Assembly: GCF_024166365.1 (NCBI RefSeq)
Contig: NC_064843.1
Span: 56,382,532 to 56,446,531, forward strand
Length of the DNA: 64,000 bases
Source: Elephas maximus indicus
Taxonomy: Eukaryota > Chordata > Mammalia > Proboscidea > Elephantidae
Direction: 5' to 3'
Part shown: positions 1 to 12,324 of the stretch, one piece after another
Layout of the letters: every line of letters starts with the position of its first letter
Position numbering within the stretch: position 1 is the first letter of the stretch
The notes under the pieces: model-generated
The model's input: only the letters and a program-made list of their open reading frames with translations
Database searches by the model: none
Told to the model about the DNA's origin: nothing
Translations under genes and position numbers: made by a program

Positions 1-279
1 AGGTACTCTACCATGAACTCCCCCAGGCACTCTGTAAGTGTGGGGAATGGTGTAAGTGCAAGTATTATTTTTTAGGACCTTAATCACTGGATCAACCAAA
101 GCTTAGATAAGAAATCCAGAGCCTTTGAGGGATTCTTCCCCTGCCCACATATCTGTGTAATTAGGTGGTTCTCCCAGCAATACTTTGGGTAAAATTATGA
201 TTGCCTTTCAGAATGCTATAACTCCCCACTCTTGAAAGAAAGGGATGACAACACAAGCCTAGCTCAGATCTTTACTCCA

Positions 280-798
280 TATCTTAGTTATCTATTGCTG
301 CTATATAGAAATAGCACCAGTGAATGGCTTTAAAAAATAGAAGTTTATTCTCTCATAGTCCAGTAGGCTAGAAGCTCGAATTAGGGTGCCAGCTCCAGGG
401 GAAGGCTTTCTTTCTCTGTTGGCTCTGGAGGAAGGTCCTTGTCATTAATCTTCACCTAGTCTAGGAGTGTCTCAGCACAGGACCCTGAGTCCAAAGAACG
501 CACTCTACTCCTAGCACTACTTTGTTGATGGTATGCAGTCTCCTGTCTTTCTGCTTGCTTCTCTCTTTTATGTCTCAAAAGAGATTGACTCAAGACACAA
601 TCTAATCTTGTAGGTTGAGTCCTGCCTCATTAACATAACTGCCTCTAATCCTTCCTCATTAACATCATAAAAGTAGAATTTACAATACATAAGAAAATCA
701 CATTAGATGACAAAATGATGGACAATCACACAGTACTGGGAATCATGGCCTAACCAAGTTGACACACATTTTGGGGGGACATAATTCAATCCATGACA
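280..798 (-). mobile_element. Solo LTR, MaLR-like afrotherian family
   Basis: Read on the minus strand, this begins tgtcatggattgaatt and ends near ctaagata, the TG...A ends of ERVL-MaLR LTRs. The same family recurs at 19848, 30180, 39265 and 50706. Shared landmarks are a cccccc/gggggg run near the 5' end, a tataaaagagag-like stretch and a terminal block with gcagcactagatgac-like sequence. No internal retroviral sequence adjoins it, so it is a solo LTR. Unlike two of its relatives, no clear 5-bp target duplication is visible (ctcca against ttcag). The exact subfamily name is not assigned. Confidence 0.75.
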
Positions 799-1150
799 TT
801 CAGGAATACCATGGTCAACCCCAGACCCTCTCAGAGACATACACCCTCATTAAACAAGAGCACAGGAGCCCAGTAACATGTTCTCTACTGGTTTATTTTT
901 CAAAAATACATGCAACTGAGTGATTTGTATTTACAGGAAAGCTTTGTTTAGCTAGAAGCCCAACAAGAGCCACTTGTAGATGATTCAAGTGACAAAAACA
1001 AATAAAGAAAACAACCTGCATAAGAAATTCTACATGGCTCAAGAAATTATGATTTTACCCCAAAATTCTAGTCACATAAGAACCTGGGGGGCACCTCCCC
1101 AAATTTAGTCAAAAAAAAAAAAATAGTGACTATTTAATAACTACTTTGCC
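799..1150. other. Unique stretch, no gene seen
   Basis: AT-rich sequence between an LTR and a degenerate SINE. It holds a run of 13 A near 1111 and no recognisable repeat or coding feature. Confidence 0.5.
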
Positions 1151-1154
1151 ACAA

Positions 1155-1334
1155 ACGGTTTACACTGGTCTAGATTTGCAATTCAAACCCACCCAGTGGA
1201 GTGGCAATATGCTTCCATAATGATTACAGCCAAGAAAACCCTATGGAGCTCAGTTCTATTTTGTAACACATGGGGTTGCTATGAGTTGGAATTGGCTTAA
1301 CAGCAATGTTTTGTTGTTGTTGTTTGTTTGTTTA
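1155..1334 (+). mobile_element. Degenerate AfroSINE, long form
   Basis: The tail matches the AfroSINE 3' module (ctatggagctcagttct, then gttgctatgagttggaatt), followed by a gttgttgttgtttgtttg tail. The tRNA-like head is strongly diverged, which suggests an old copy. It lies directly upstream of an RTE 3' fragment. Confidence 0.7.
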
Positions 1335-1355
1335 GTGCCTATCTACCTACAGGTA

Positions 1356-1786
1356 GCATTTGTTGTTGTCAGGTGCTGTTGAGTAGATTCCCACTCATAG
1401 TAACCCTATGTACAACAGAACAAAACACTGCCGGTTCTGTGCCATCTTCACAATCCTTATTATGCTTGAGTCCATTGTTGCAGCCACTGTGTTTATCCAT
1501 CTTGTTGAGGGTTTTTCGCTGACCCACTACTGTACCAAGCATGATGTCTTTCTCTAGGGGCTGATGCCTCCTGATAACATGTCCAAAGTATCTGAGACGT
1601 AGCCTCGCCACCCTTGCTTCCAAGAAGCATTCTGGCTGTACTTCTTCCAAGACAGATTCATTCGTTCTTTTGGCAGTTCATGGTATATTTAATATTCTTC
1701 GCCAATGCCACAATTCAAAGGCATCAATTCTTCTTCACTCTTCCTTATTCATCATCCAGCTTTCACATGCATATGTGGTGATTATA
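1356..1786 (-). mobile_element. RTE/BovB-like LINE, 3' end fragment
   Basis: The reverse complement of this block is the 3' end of the RTE family found at 39603-41585 and 61570-62738. It includes the stretches encoding tail-proximal sequence (cttggaagaagtacagcc on the sense strand) and the terminal gcacctgacaacaac. The copy is 5'-truncated with frame-breaking changes, so it is a dead fragment. Its tail module is the one shared with AfroSINEs. Confidence 0.85.
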
Positions 1787-2097
1787 TCGTTAATTCATGA
1801 TACATACTTGTGTGTATTTAATTTTCTCTGTTTACTTATAATCATCAGCAAGTTGGGGTAGAGGACAGAGCCCTTTGAGTGTCCTTTGGAGTAATTTCAG
1901 TTTTCTTTGTCCTGACGCATAGCTAATATGTAGATAATCTATACATGTGTTAACACTCTGATCTCTTTTTTTTTTTTTTCTGTCCTAGTTCTGAGTACAG
2001 TGTGATGTCTTAGTATTCTTTTATGATAGATTGGATTGTTGTTACAATTCTTCATCTCTCTCTTAATTATAGAATTAGACATCCACACCATTTGCCG
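1787..2097. other. Unique AT-rich stretch
   Basis: AT-rich, with a T-run of 15 near 1965-1979. No repeat family or coding feature is recognised. Confidence 0.4.
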
Positions 2098-2375
2098 GGG
2101 GGATGTGGTGGTTCAGTGGTAGAATTCTTGCCTTCCATACAGGAGACCAATCCGTAGGCAATATACTCAGGAGCAGCCGGCACTAGTCTATGTGTTGTTA
2201 TGATGCTGAACAGGCTTCAGCAGAGCTTCCAGACTAATATGGACTAGGAAGAAAGGCCTGGAAATCTACTTCCAAAAATCAGCCAGTGAAAATCCTATGG
2301 ATCACAACAGCCTGATCCTGTTATGCACAGGGTAGCCATGAGTTAGAGGCCAACTCTATGGCACCTAACAACAAT
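2098..2375 (+). mobile_element. tRNA-Gly-headed AfroSINE
   Basis: The head carries tggtggttcagtggtagaat, essentially the D-arm and A-box region of tRNA-Gly. A body follows (gaaaggcctggaaatctac, cagccagtgaaaatcctatgg), then an RTE-like tail ending gcacctaacaacaat. The same architecture is seen at 13051-13383. The acceptor and T-arm are more decayed here than in that copy. Confidence 0.85.
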
Positions 2376-2384
2376 CTTTTGTCA

Positions 2385-2745
2385 TGTGACATTTTAGAAC
2401 ATCCCTCTGCACTAGATGGAGTCTCCTCACTACTTGATTTTGAGCTTGGTCCAATGACTTCCTTAGGCCAATGGAATATTAGCAGATGTGACAAAAGCAC
2501 AGGCTTCAAACATGTTTCATGGTTTGGCCTATGATTGCCATAAGAAAACATGCCCCAGGGAGCCCCTGCACCTTCAGCCTGAGTCCCAGAATGAAGACAC
2601 ATGAACAGACTTGAGCTCAACCCACAACTAGTAGCAGGATCGTCATCTGACCTAAGGAAACATTAGTGAGAAAATAAGCATTTGTTGCAACTGACTGATG
2701 TTTGTTACACAGCAGTATTGCAGTAATAGTGGTTAACACACATTT
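2385..2745 (+). mobile_element. MLT1-like LTR remnant
   Basis: Contains the MLT1-type phrase ccttaggccaatggaatatt and an end resembling tgtttgttacacagcagtat, in the order expected for an old MaLR LTR. It is heavily diverged; subfamily not assigned. Confidence 0.55.
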
Positions 2746-3240
2746 CCAGTAGACATGTAGTGAATCCAAACATTGTGCAGGCCTTCGTTGGCACCTAGGA
2801 GACAGGCCAACTGGACACATGTGGAGAATGAAGATAGGAGGCCCTCAAACCAGCAGAGCCCAACCTAGCCCAGCAATTCCTGCCTAAACATTCACTGTTT
2901 GTCTGCAAGTCTGAAAGTTACAGAATCTTTCCCTCTCCCTCCCCCCCAAATATAAAAATCCAGTCTTAGGCTCCATACTACATGGTGTCATCATTGGGAA
3001 GGTTGTTGAAGGCACAGCTTCTGTGAGAAAATGGAGCTTCTATAATACAGGATTTTTCTTTATCTCCTCCTACTTGTAGGCACAAAACGATCTTCTTGGT
3101 GAGCAGGCCCATTTTGCTAGAGTTCAAATCCACACTGGTATATACTGATATGCCAGCTCTATTGTAGGCAATCTCCAGGCTATTCCCTCCTGCTTAACAT
3201 AACAAAAACTACTTGTAATTAAGGAATTTATCAACACTAC
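2746..3240. other. Unique stretch, no gene seen
   Basis: No repeat landmark or splice-flanked open frame recognised. Short open frames here have no protein-like features. Confidence 0.4.
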
Positions 3241-3595
3241 AGCTGTCATTATCGAATACCTATTATGTGTCAAACCTCACATTGGGCCCTTCACCTAAAA
3301 AACCAAACCTGTTGCCGTCAAGTTGAGTAGAACTGCCCTATAGAGTCTCCAAGGAGCGCTGGGTGGATGCAAACTGCCAACCTTTAGGTTAGCAGCCATA
3401 GCTCCCTTCACATGCATCATTTAATTCAAATTATAAATGAGGGACAATTGGAGTTTCCATTTTGCAGATGAGGAAATGCAACTTGGAGGGTTAAATGTGT
3501 CTGAAGCCACACACCTAGCATGGTAGAGCCAAGATTGCAACCCAGGTCTTTCTGAATCTAAAGAAATCCACTTCTTGAGCACTGCCTGTCTTTTT
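3241..3595 (-). mobile_element. MIR split by an AfroSINE
   Basis: The reverse complement follows the MIR order. On the plus strand it reads tattatgtgtcaaacctcac, then, after the inserted SINE, catcatttaattcaaatt, ttttgcagatgaggaaatgc and gattgcaacccaggtcttt. This is an ancient tRNA-derived SINE, inactive. The AfroSINE at 3295-3403 interrupts it. Confidence 0.8.
3295..3403 (-). mobile_element. AfroSINE (short form) inside MIR, with target duplication
   Basis: An antisense AfroSINE: tail ccaaacctgttgccgtcaag, body ctccaaggagcgctgggt, head ggttagcagccatagctc. It is flanked by a perfect 8-bp duplication CCCTTCAC at 3287-3294 and 3404-3411. That fixes both ends and shows insertion into the MIR. 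Confidence 0.92.
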
Positions 3596-4165
3596 TCCCA
3601 TTACTCTTCTTCCTTTGCCAATTTTAGGCAACCATAACTTCTGGGTACCCAAAGCCAGTGCTTGAGCTGTATCACAGCTGCCTAAGGTTAACCTCCCCTC
3701 TAGCCCTGACCACTTTTATGGTCCTGCCATTGTTATTTGCCTGTCAAAGACCTTGATAAGCTAAAGCCTTATAACCTGTTTAACCTACAGCTTTTGAAGG
3801 AAATGAACACAAGCATTGACCCTCACTGTGATATATTCCAAATGGCAACACCATATTGGCAGAGAAGACACTTTGGGTATAGGAGAAGCTGTAAATTCAC
3901 CTACAAGGAAGACAATCTTGACCATTGGGTTCAAATTTTAGCAAAGATCAAATGAAATACAACATCTCTGAGAAGTTCTGACAAATCAAAGCATTGTTCC
4001 AAAAGCTACTGTCAAAGGGGTCTATTGTGACTTTGGTCAATTCTTGGTTACATAGGCAAGATACACTCCTAAAGGGGAACTAAAGTATGAGAATAGGCAT
4101 GAGCTTTTCTCCAACTTTGCCATACCCAAATTCCTCCTGTTTGGACATAGGATCCATGGATAGTA
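3596..4165. other. Unique stretch with one unrecognised short open frame
   Basis: Holds a 72-codon open frame at 3737-3955 (+). Its product is Lys- and aromatic-rich, with no domain I recognise, no Kozak context of note and no splice sites supporting it. Probably noncoding. Confidence 0.3.
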
Positions 4166-4345
4166 TGAAGAACATGGGTTTTGGAATTACACAGGACTGG
4201 TTAGCTATGAGTCAGAATCGACTCGACACCAAAGGGTTTTGTGTTTTTGGTTGATAATCCAAGCTTAGCCATATATTTGTGTGACCTTGGGCAAGTAAGC
4301 GATTTCACCTCACCATAAGCTTAGCTTTCTCACAACTTGAGGACA
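4166..4345 (+). mobile_element. MIR split by a SINE tail
   Basis: The left half (catgggttttggaattac) and right half (gtgtgaccttgggcaagta) are the MIR core in the sense orientation. They are separated by 53 bp of AfroSINE tail. Confidence 0.75.
4201..4253 (+). mobile_element. Tail-only AfroSINE insertion
   Basis: Only the last part of the SINE is present (gctatgagtcagaatcgact, then a gggttttgtgtttttgg tail), inserted within a MIR. A 5'-truncated copy this short is what incomplete target-primed reverse transcription yields. Confidence 0.75.
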
Positions 4346-5889
4346 ATGTCTTAAATTAGGTTCACCAGAAGCAGATCCTAACATGAGGATTTGTATTATT
4401 ATGGAAGTACTCTCAGGGGACCCTGGAAATTGAGTGAGGAAAGCAGCAGTGAAAAATGGATGAAGCTGAGCAGCAGTGTAATATGAGATAAAACTCCTGC
4501 AGATGGTAGCTTCAGCTGCAGGGAAGCTATGAAGTATAAATGATGCCTCAGAGTTGTTCCTACCCAAAGGAGTCAGGCTTTTGTATTTTTGCATATATTA
4601 GTCTTTAGCTAAAGATTGTGGAAAGGAGGCAGGGCCAAGATGGTGGAGTAGTCAGATGCTTCCAGTGAACTCTCTTACAACAAAGACCTGAAAAAACAAG
4701 TGAAACGATTACATTTATGACCAGCTAGAAGCCCTGAACATCAAAGGCAAGTTTAGAAAATGGGCTGAGTGGCAGGGGGAGAGAGAGATGGTTCAGAAGC
4801 AGAGAGGAGTTGCCCTCAGGCTGTGGTGGGCTGGCATTAGTGTTCAGCCACAGTTTCCTCAGGGAGAAACAACTAGCCACACAGTCTACTCATACTTCCA
4901 GAACCAAAGAATAACAGCCCTCTTGGCAAAAGCTAAGTATTTGTATATATTTTAACACGCCCCCAGCCCTCAAGCCGGCTTCAGTGGGTCTTGATTGCCA
5001 TAGGCCTGAGATAGATCCTGTTGCACATTCGGAGCCATTCTCACAGCCTTGGAGAAGGAATAAATTCACAATTAGGGAAAGATAATTTGCCAGCTCCACT
5101 GAGCTGGGGAGCTCAGGACAGAAGTGGCTCCTGTCCAGGCATAAACAGTCCACAGACTTTGAATACTTTTCCACCTGCATGGACCTATATGGTCCATGAT
5201 AGGATAGGTCCTTATTGGCAGACTCCAACTATTTCAGCTGTGCAGTGGAGAGATGGGTGTTTGATGCTTGGCACCACTTTGCCTATTAAACAGGGTCCTT
5301 AGGGGTCTAAGGACTGGTGGCTCCACTCAGGTCAACCAGCCACCCACAACAGGGTTCCAAGGATAACTGGTACCTCCCAGTTCTTACAACCAAAACCATT
5401 GGGTGGCCAAGGTCTGTCTGCAGAAGCCACCCACCTGTGCGCTCTAGGGAACAGGGACATGCTTTCATCACAGACACTGGGGGGATGGTTGTTAGCCTCC
5501 AGCCTTATTCAGAGCATGATCCCCTGCTGCAACCAGATACCACTACCTACGCCAATCACCCCTGCCCCTCTAAGACTGTAGGACACAGCCTGTACCACAC
5601 ACTTGATGCCTAACTACCTAGACACCTGAGCTGAATACATACAAGAAAAGTGAAGGGACTCCTAGGTTCACATACCTGGTAATAGCTCTAGCCGTCTGGT
5701 GACAGGATGTTAGAGCTTCAAAGCTGAAAATAATCAAGCTGGCTCATTCAAGCAACCTATTTGGACATATCAAAACAAAACAAAGCAAGAAGGTAGGATA
5801 AAGTAAGCAAACATAAAATAAAATAATACAATAACTTATAGATGGCACAGAGAAAACAGTCAATATAAAATCATATAAAGAAGCAGACC

Positions 5890-6830
5890 ATGATCTCTTC
5901 AGCAAGCTCTCAAAACCAAGAATCAAGGGATCTTCTGGATGAACATGCTTTCCTAGAATTACCGGATGCAGAATACAAAAGACTGATATACAGAACTCTT
6001 CAAGACATCAGGAATGAGATTAGGAAGGAGATCAGGCAATACTCAGAACAAGCCAAGAAACACACAGATAAAGCAGTTGAAGAAATTAGAAAGGTTATTC
6101 AAGAATGTAATGAAAAATTTAATAAGCCACAAGAATCCATAGAGAGACAGCAATCAGAAATTCAGAAGATTAACAATAAAATTACAGAAGTAGACAACTC
6201 AATAGAAAGTCAGAGGAGAAGAAATGAGCAACTGGAAGGCAGAACTGGTGAGATTGAAGATAAAGCACTGAGTACCAATATATTTGAAGAAAAATAAGAT
6301 AAAAGAATTTTTAAAAAATGAAGAAACCCTAAGAATCATGTGGGATTCTATCAAGAGAAATAACTCTACGAGTGATTGGAGTACCAGAACAGGGAGGGAT
6401 AATAGAAAATACAGAAAGAATTCTTGAAGATTTTTTGGCAGAAAACTTCTCTGGTATCATGAAAGATGAAAAGATATCTATCCAAGATGCTTGTTGAACT
6501 CTACATAACATAGATGCTAAAAGAAAGTCACCAAGACATAAAATAATCAAACTTGCCAAAACCAAAGATAAAGAATTTTAAGAGCAGCTAGGGACAAATG
6601 AAAAGTCACCTACAAGGGAGAGTAAATAAGAATAAGATTGGACTACTCGGCAGAAACCATGCAGGCAAAATGGCAGTGGGATGACTTATATAAAGCATTG
6701 AAGGAAAAAAATGCCAGCCAAGAATCATATATCCATCAAAACAGTCTCTCAAATATGAAGGTGAAATTAGGACATTTTTAGATAAACAGAAGTTTAGGGA
6801 ATTTGTAAAAACCAAAACTAAACTATAAGA
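5890..6830 (+). pseudogene. L1 ORF1 remnant (RNA-binding coiled-coil protein)
   Basis: L1 ORF1p is a trimeric RNA-binding chaperone of the L1 RNP. An intact 135-codon piece (5890-6297) starts MISSASSQNQES and continues as a charged heptad-rich coiled coil (EIRKEIRQYSEQAKKHTDKA, then a second helix rich in Q, I, N and R). The RRM-like and C-terminal parts follow in other frames to about 6830, with recognisable pieces such as RVIGVPEQ and the HKIIKLAKTKDKEF region, broken by several stops. ORF1 is therefore a pseudogene. The coiled-coil section matches mammalian L1 ORF1 layout, with the RRM downstream. Confidence 0.85.
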
Positions 6831-7307
6831 AAAACTAAAGGGAGTTCTCTGGTTAGAAAATCAATAATATCAGGTATTATTGATACTAGAGCACTGTACA
6901 GAGCAACGAGATATCAACCAAGATAGTGAAATCACAAAAATAAATCAAGATTAAAAAAATGCTCAAAACAGTGAAACAGCGATGTCATCATGTAAAAGAA
7001 GACAACATTAAAACAATAAAGACAGATTAATAAATGCAGTAATTGATCTTTCATATGGAGAGGAAGATAATGCAAAAAAGAAATATGTTAGGTTTAAACT
7101 TAGAAAAATAAGGGTAAATATTAAGGTAAGAACAAAGGAAACTAAAAATCCTACTCATCAAAATACAAGAAAAAATAGAGACTCAGCAGAAACAAAATCA
7201 ACTACAATGAATAAGATGAAAGACAGTATATAAAGATAAACCACTCAGCACAAAAAAATTGAGTGGGAAAAAGAAACTGTCAACAACACACAAAAAAAGG
7301 CATTAAA

Positions 7308-10300
7308 ATGACAGCACTAAAATACCTATTCATAATTACGCTGAATATAAATGGACTAAATGCACCAATAAAGAGACAGAGAGGGGCAAAACAGATTAAA
7401 AAAACACGATCCATGTATATGTTGCCTACAAGAGACAGAGCTTAGATTTAGAGACACAAACAAACTAAAACTCAAAGGATGGAAAAAAAATATCAAGCAA
7501 ACAACAATCAAAAAAGAGCAGGAGTGGCAATATTAATTTCTGACAAAATAGACTTTAAAGTTAAATCTACTACAAAGGATAAGGAAGGACACTATATAAT
7601 GATTAAAGGGACTATATACCAGGAGGATATAACCATATTAAATATTTATGCACCCAATGACAGGGTGGAAAGATACATAAAACAAACTCTATCAGCACTG
7701 AAAAGTGAGATAGACAGTGCCAGAATTATACTAGGAGACTTCAACACAACAATTTGGTAAAGGGCAGGACATCCAGAAAGAACCTCAATAAAGACACGGA
7801 AGATCTAAATGCCACAATCAACCAACTTGACCTCATAGACATATACAGAACAGTATGCCCAACAGCAGCCAATTATACTTTCTTTTCTAGTGCACATGGA
7901 ACATTCTAGAATACACCACATATTAGGTCACAAAGCAAGCCTTAGCAGAATCCAAAACATTGAAATATTACAAAGCATCTTCTCTGACCATAAGGCCATA
8001 AAAGTGGAAATCCGTAATAGGAGAAGCAGGGAAAAGAAATCAAACACTTGGAAACTGAAACAATACCCTGCTCAAAAAAGACTGGATTATAGAAGACAGT
8101 AAGGATGGAATAAAGAAATTCAGAGAATCCAATGAGAATGAAAACACTTCCTATCAGAACCTTTGGGACACAGCGAAAGCAGAGCTCAAAGGTAAATTTA
8201 TATCAATAAATACACACATACAAAAAAGAAGAAAGGGCCAAAATCAAAGAATTATACCTACAACGTGAACAAATAGAAAGAGAGCAACAAAAGAAACCCT
8301 CAGGAACCAGGAGAAAGCAAATAAAAAAAATTAGAGCAGAGCTAAATAAAACAGAAAACAGAAAAACAATTGAAAGCATTAACAAGACCAAAATCTGGGT
8401 CTTTGAAAAAATCAACAAAATTGATAAACCATTGGCCAAATTGACAAAAGAAAAACAGGAGAGGAAGCAAATAACCTGAATAAGAAATGAGATGGGTGAT
8501 ACTACAACAGACCCACCTAACATTAAAAGAATCATATCAGATTACTATGAAAAATTGTACTCTAACAAATCTGAAAACCTAGAAGAAATAGATGATTTCC
8601 TAGAAACACACTACTTACCTAAACAAACACAAAAAAAGGTAGAACAACTAAATAGACACATAGGAAAAGAAGAGATTGAAAAGGTAATAAAAAAACTCCC
8701 AACAAAAAATAAGCCCTGGCCCAGCCGGCTTCACTGGAGAGTTCTACCAAACTTTCAGAGAAGAGTTAACACCACTACTACGAAAGGTATTTCAGAGCAT
8801 AGAAAAGGACGGAATACTCCCAAGCTCATTCTATGAAGCCAGCATATCCTGGATACCAAAAAAAAAAAAAAACACCACAAAAAAAGAAAATTACAGACCT
8901 ATAACCCTCATGAAATTAGATGCAAAATCCTCAACAAAATTCTAGCCCACAGAATTCAACAATATATCAAAAAGATAATTCACCATGACCAAGTGGGATT
9001 CATACCAGGTATGCAGGGATGGTTCAACATTAGAAAAACAATTAATGTAATCCATATATAATTAAAACAAAAGACAAGAATCACATGATTTTATCAATTG
9101 ATGCATAAAAGGCATTTGACAAAGTTCAACACCCATTCGTGATAAAAACTCTCAGCAAAATAGGAATAGAAGGGAAATTCCTCAACATAATAAAGGGCAT
9201 TTATACAAAGCCAATAGTCAACATTGGCTAAATGGAGAGAGCCTGAAAGCATTCCCCTTGAGACTGGAAACCAGAAAAGGATGCCCTTTATCACCACTCT
9301 TATTCAACATTGTGCTGGGGGTCCTAGCCAGAGAAATTAGGCTAGATAAAGAAATAAAGGACATCCAGATTGGCAAGAAAGAAGTGAAAGTATTTCTATT
9401 TGCAGATGACATGATCTTATCCACAGAAAACCCTGAGGAAGCCTCAAAAAAACTACTGAAACTAATAGAACAGTTCAGCAGAGGATCGGGATACAAGATA
9501 AACATACAAAAATCAGTTGGATTCCTCTACACCAACAAAAAGAACATCAAAGAAGAAACCACCAAATCAATACCATTTACACTAGCCTCCAAGAAGATAA
9601 AACACTTAGGAATAAATCTTACCAGGGATGTAACAGACTTATACAAAGAAAACTGCAAAACACTTCTGCAGGAAACCAAAAGAGACCTACATAAGTGGAA
9701 AAACATACCTTGCTCATGGATAGGAAGACTTAACATTATAAAAATGTCTATTCTACCAAAAGCGATCTATAGATTTATTCCAATTCTGATCCAAATTCCA
9801 ATGGCATATTTTAATGAGATGGAGAAACAAATCACCAACTTCATATGGAAGGGAAAGAGGCCATGGGTAAGTAATGCATTACTGAAAAAGAAGAGCAAAG
9901 TAGGAGGCCTTACTCTACCTTATTTTAGAACCTATTATACCACCACAGTAGTCAAAACAGCCTGGTACTGGTACAACAACAGATACGTGGACCAATGGAA
10001 CAGAATTGAGAATCCAGACATAAATCCATCCACATGTGAGCAGCTGATATTTGACAAAAGCCCCAAAGCAGTTAAATGGGGAAAAGACAGTCTTTAACAA
10101 ATGGTGCTGGCATAACTGGATATCCATCTGCAAAAAAATGAAACAAGACCAATACCTCACACCAGGCACAAAACTAACTCAAAATGGATCAAAGACCTAA
10201 ATATAAAATTTAAAATGATAAAGATCATGGAAGAAAAAATAGGGACAACATTAGGACCCCTAATACATGGCATAAACAGTATACAAAACATTACTGAGAA

Positions 10301-11300
10301 TGCGGAAGAAAAACTAGATAACGGGGAGCTCCTAAAATATCAAACACCTATGCTCATCCAAAGACTCCACTAAAACAGTAAAAAAATTTCCTACAGACTG
10401 GGAAAAAGTATTTAGCTGTGACATTTCCGATCAGCACCTGATCTCTAGACGGAAACCCTGATGGCGTAGTGGTTAAGTGCTACGGCTGCTAACCAAAGGG
10501 TCGGCATTTCGAATCCTCCAGGCGCTCCTTGGAAACTCTATGGGGCAGTTCTGCTCTGTTCTGTAGGGTCACTATGAGTCGGAATTGACTCGACGGCACT
10601 GGGTTTGGTTTGGTTTTGGGTTTACCTGATCTCTAAACTCTACATGATACTGCAAAAACTCAACTACAAAAAGACAAATAACCCTATTAAAAAATAGGCA
10701 GAAGATATGAACAGACACTTCACTAAAGAAGATATTCAGGTAACTAACAGGTACATGAGGAAATGCTCTTGATCATTATCCGTTAGAGAAACGCAGATCA
10801 AAACTACAGTGAGATTCCATCTCACTCCAACAAGGCTGGCATTAATCCAAAAATCACAAAATAATAAATGTTGGAGAGGCTGTGGAGAGACTGGAACACT
10901 TACACACTGCTGGTGGGAATGTAAAATGGTACAACCACTTTGGAAATTGATTTGGCGCTTCCTTAAAAAACTAGAAATAGAACTATCATATGATTCTCCA
11001 ATTCCACTCCTTGGAATATATCCTAGAGAAATAAGAGCCTTTACATGAACAGATATATGCACACTGATGTTCATTGCAGCACTTTTACAATAACAAAAAG
11101 ATGGAAGCAACCAAGGGGCCCATCAACGGATGAATGGATAAATAAATTACTGTATATTCATACAATAGAATACTACACATCGATAAAAAACAATGATGAA
11201 TCTGTGAAACATTTCATAACATGGAGGAATCTAGAAGGCATTATGCCGAGTGAAATTAGTCAGTCGCAAAAGGACAAATATTGTGTAAGACTACTATTAT
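7308..11300 (+). pseudogene. L1 ORF2 remnant (endonuclease and reverse transcriptase)
   Basis: ORF2p nicks DNA and reverse-transcribes L1 RNA. The endonuclease part is spread over frames at 7308-8102: an ITLNINGLNAPIKR start, GVAILISDKIDF, LNIYAPNDR, LGDFN and the SDHKA motif. The reverse transcriptase is best preserved at 9258-10097 (279 codons), with [13 protein letters not shown], the catalytic FADDM and the downstream LGINLTRDV and [10 protein letters not shown] segments. The C-terminal Cys-rich region appears at 10809-11048 (CWRGCGETGTLTHCWWEC). Stops and frameshifts separate these blocks, and the AfroSINE at 10448 disrupts the region between RT and Cys domain. Key RT residues remain visible, but no continuous frame exists. 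Confidence 0.92.
10448..10623 (+). mobile_element. AfroSINE (short form) inside L1 ORF2
   Basis: A well-preserved copy: head ggaaaccctgatggcgtagt, ggttaagtgctacggctgct, body ctccttggaaactctatggg, tail gagtcggaattgactcgacg and gggtttggtttggttttggg. It is bounded by a perfect 12-bp duplication ACCTGATCTCTA at 10436-10447 and 10624-10635. It is younger than the L1 it interrupts. Confidence 0.96.
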
Positions 11301-12324
11301 AAGAACTCAAAAAATAGTTTAAACAGAGAAGAAAACATTTTTTGATGGTTACGAGAGCAGGGAGGGATGGATGGAGAGGGGTTTTCACTAATTAGTTAGT
11401 AGATAAGAACTATTTTAGGTGAAGGGAAAGGCAACACACAATACAGGAGAGGTCAGCACAACTGGACTAAACCAAAAGAAAAGGAGTTTCCTGAATAAAC
11501 TGAATGCTTCAAAGGCCAGCGTAGCAGGGGCAGGGGGTTTGGGGACCAAGGTTTCAGGGGACATGCAACTCAACTGGTATAATAAAATCTATTAAGAAAA
11601 CATTCTGCATCCCACTTTGGAGAGTTGCATCTGGGGTCTTAAACTCTAGCAAGTGACCATCTAAGATGCATCAGTTGGTCTGAACTCACCTGGAGCAAAG
11701 GAGAATGAAGAACACCAAAGACACAAGGTAATTATGAGCCCAAGAGATGGAAAGGGCCTAATGAACCAGAGACTACATCAGCCTGAGACCAGACGAACTG
11801 GATCATGCTTGGCTACAACCAATGACTGCCCTGACAGGGAACACACCAGAGAAGCCCTGAGGGAGCAGGAGAGCAGTGGGATGCAGACCCCAAATTCTTG
11901 TAAAAAGACCAGACTTAATGGTCTGACTGAGACTAGAAGGACCCCAGAGGTCATGGTTCCCAGACTTTCTCTTAGCCCAAGACTAGAACCATTGCCAAAG
12001 CCAATTCTTCAGACAGGGATTGGACTGGACTATGGGATAGAAAATGATACTGGTGAGGACTGAGCTTCCTGGATCAAGTAGACACATGAAACTATGGGGG
12101 CAGCTCCTGTCCGGAGAAGCGATGAGAGGTCAGAGGGGGTCAGAAGCTGGCTGAATGGACACAAAAATAGAGAGTAGAGGGAAGGAGTGTGCTATCTTAT
12201 TTGGGGGAGAGCAACTAGGAGTTTATAGCAAGGTGTATACAAGTTTTTGTATGAGAGACTGACTTGGTTCGTAAACTTTCTTTAAAGCACAGTAAAAAAA
12301 AAAAAAAGATTTTGGGAAAAGAGG

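Larger units (their letters stand above)
4611..12324 (+). mobile_element. Near full-length dead L1 (LINE-1)
   Basis: The 5' end, near 4624, has the L1 start signature aggcagggccaagatggtgg. Then come a 5' UTR, ORF1 (from 5890), ORF2 (about 7310-11290 in broken frames), a long 3' UTR and a poly(A) run ending near 12308. The flanks aaagattgtggaaag (4611-4625) and aaagattttgggaaaag look like a mutated target duplication. ORF1 and ORF2 carry many stops and frameshifts, so the copy cannot retrotranspose on its own. A 176-bp AfroSINE interrupts ORF2 at 10448-10623. The 3' UTR matches L1 3' ends at 57281 and, more loosely, at 44634 and 63091. Confidence 0.92.

Noticed and set aside
3737..3955. 72-codon open frame as a small gene
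   Set aside because: No start context, conservation or similarity can be argued from the sequence, and frames of this length are expected by chance.
9258..10097. Independent reverse transcriptase gene
   Set aside because: It is the preserved RT part of L1 ORF2 within a full-length L1 remnant with broken frames on both sides.
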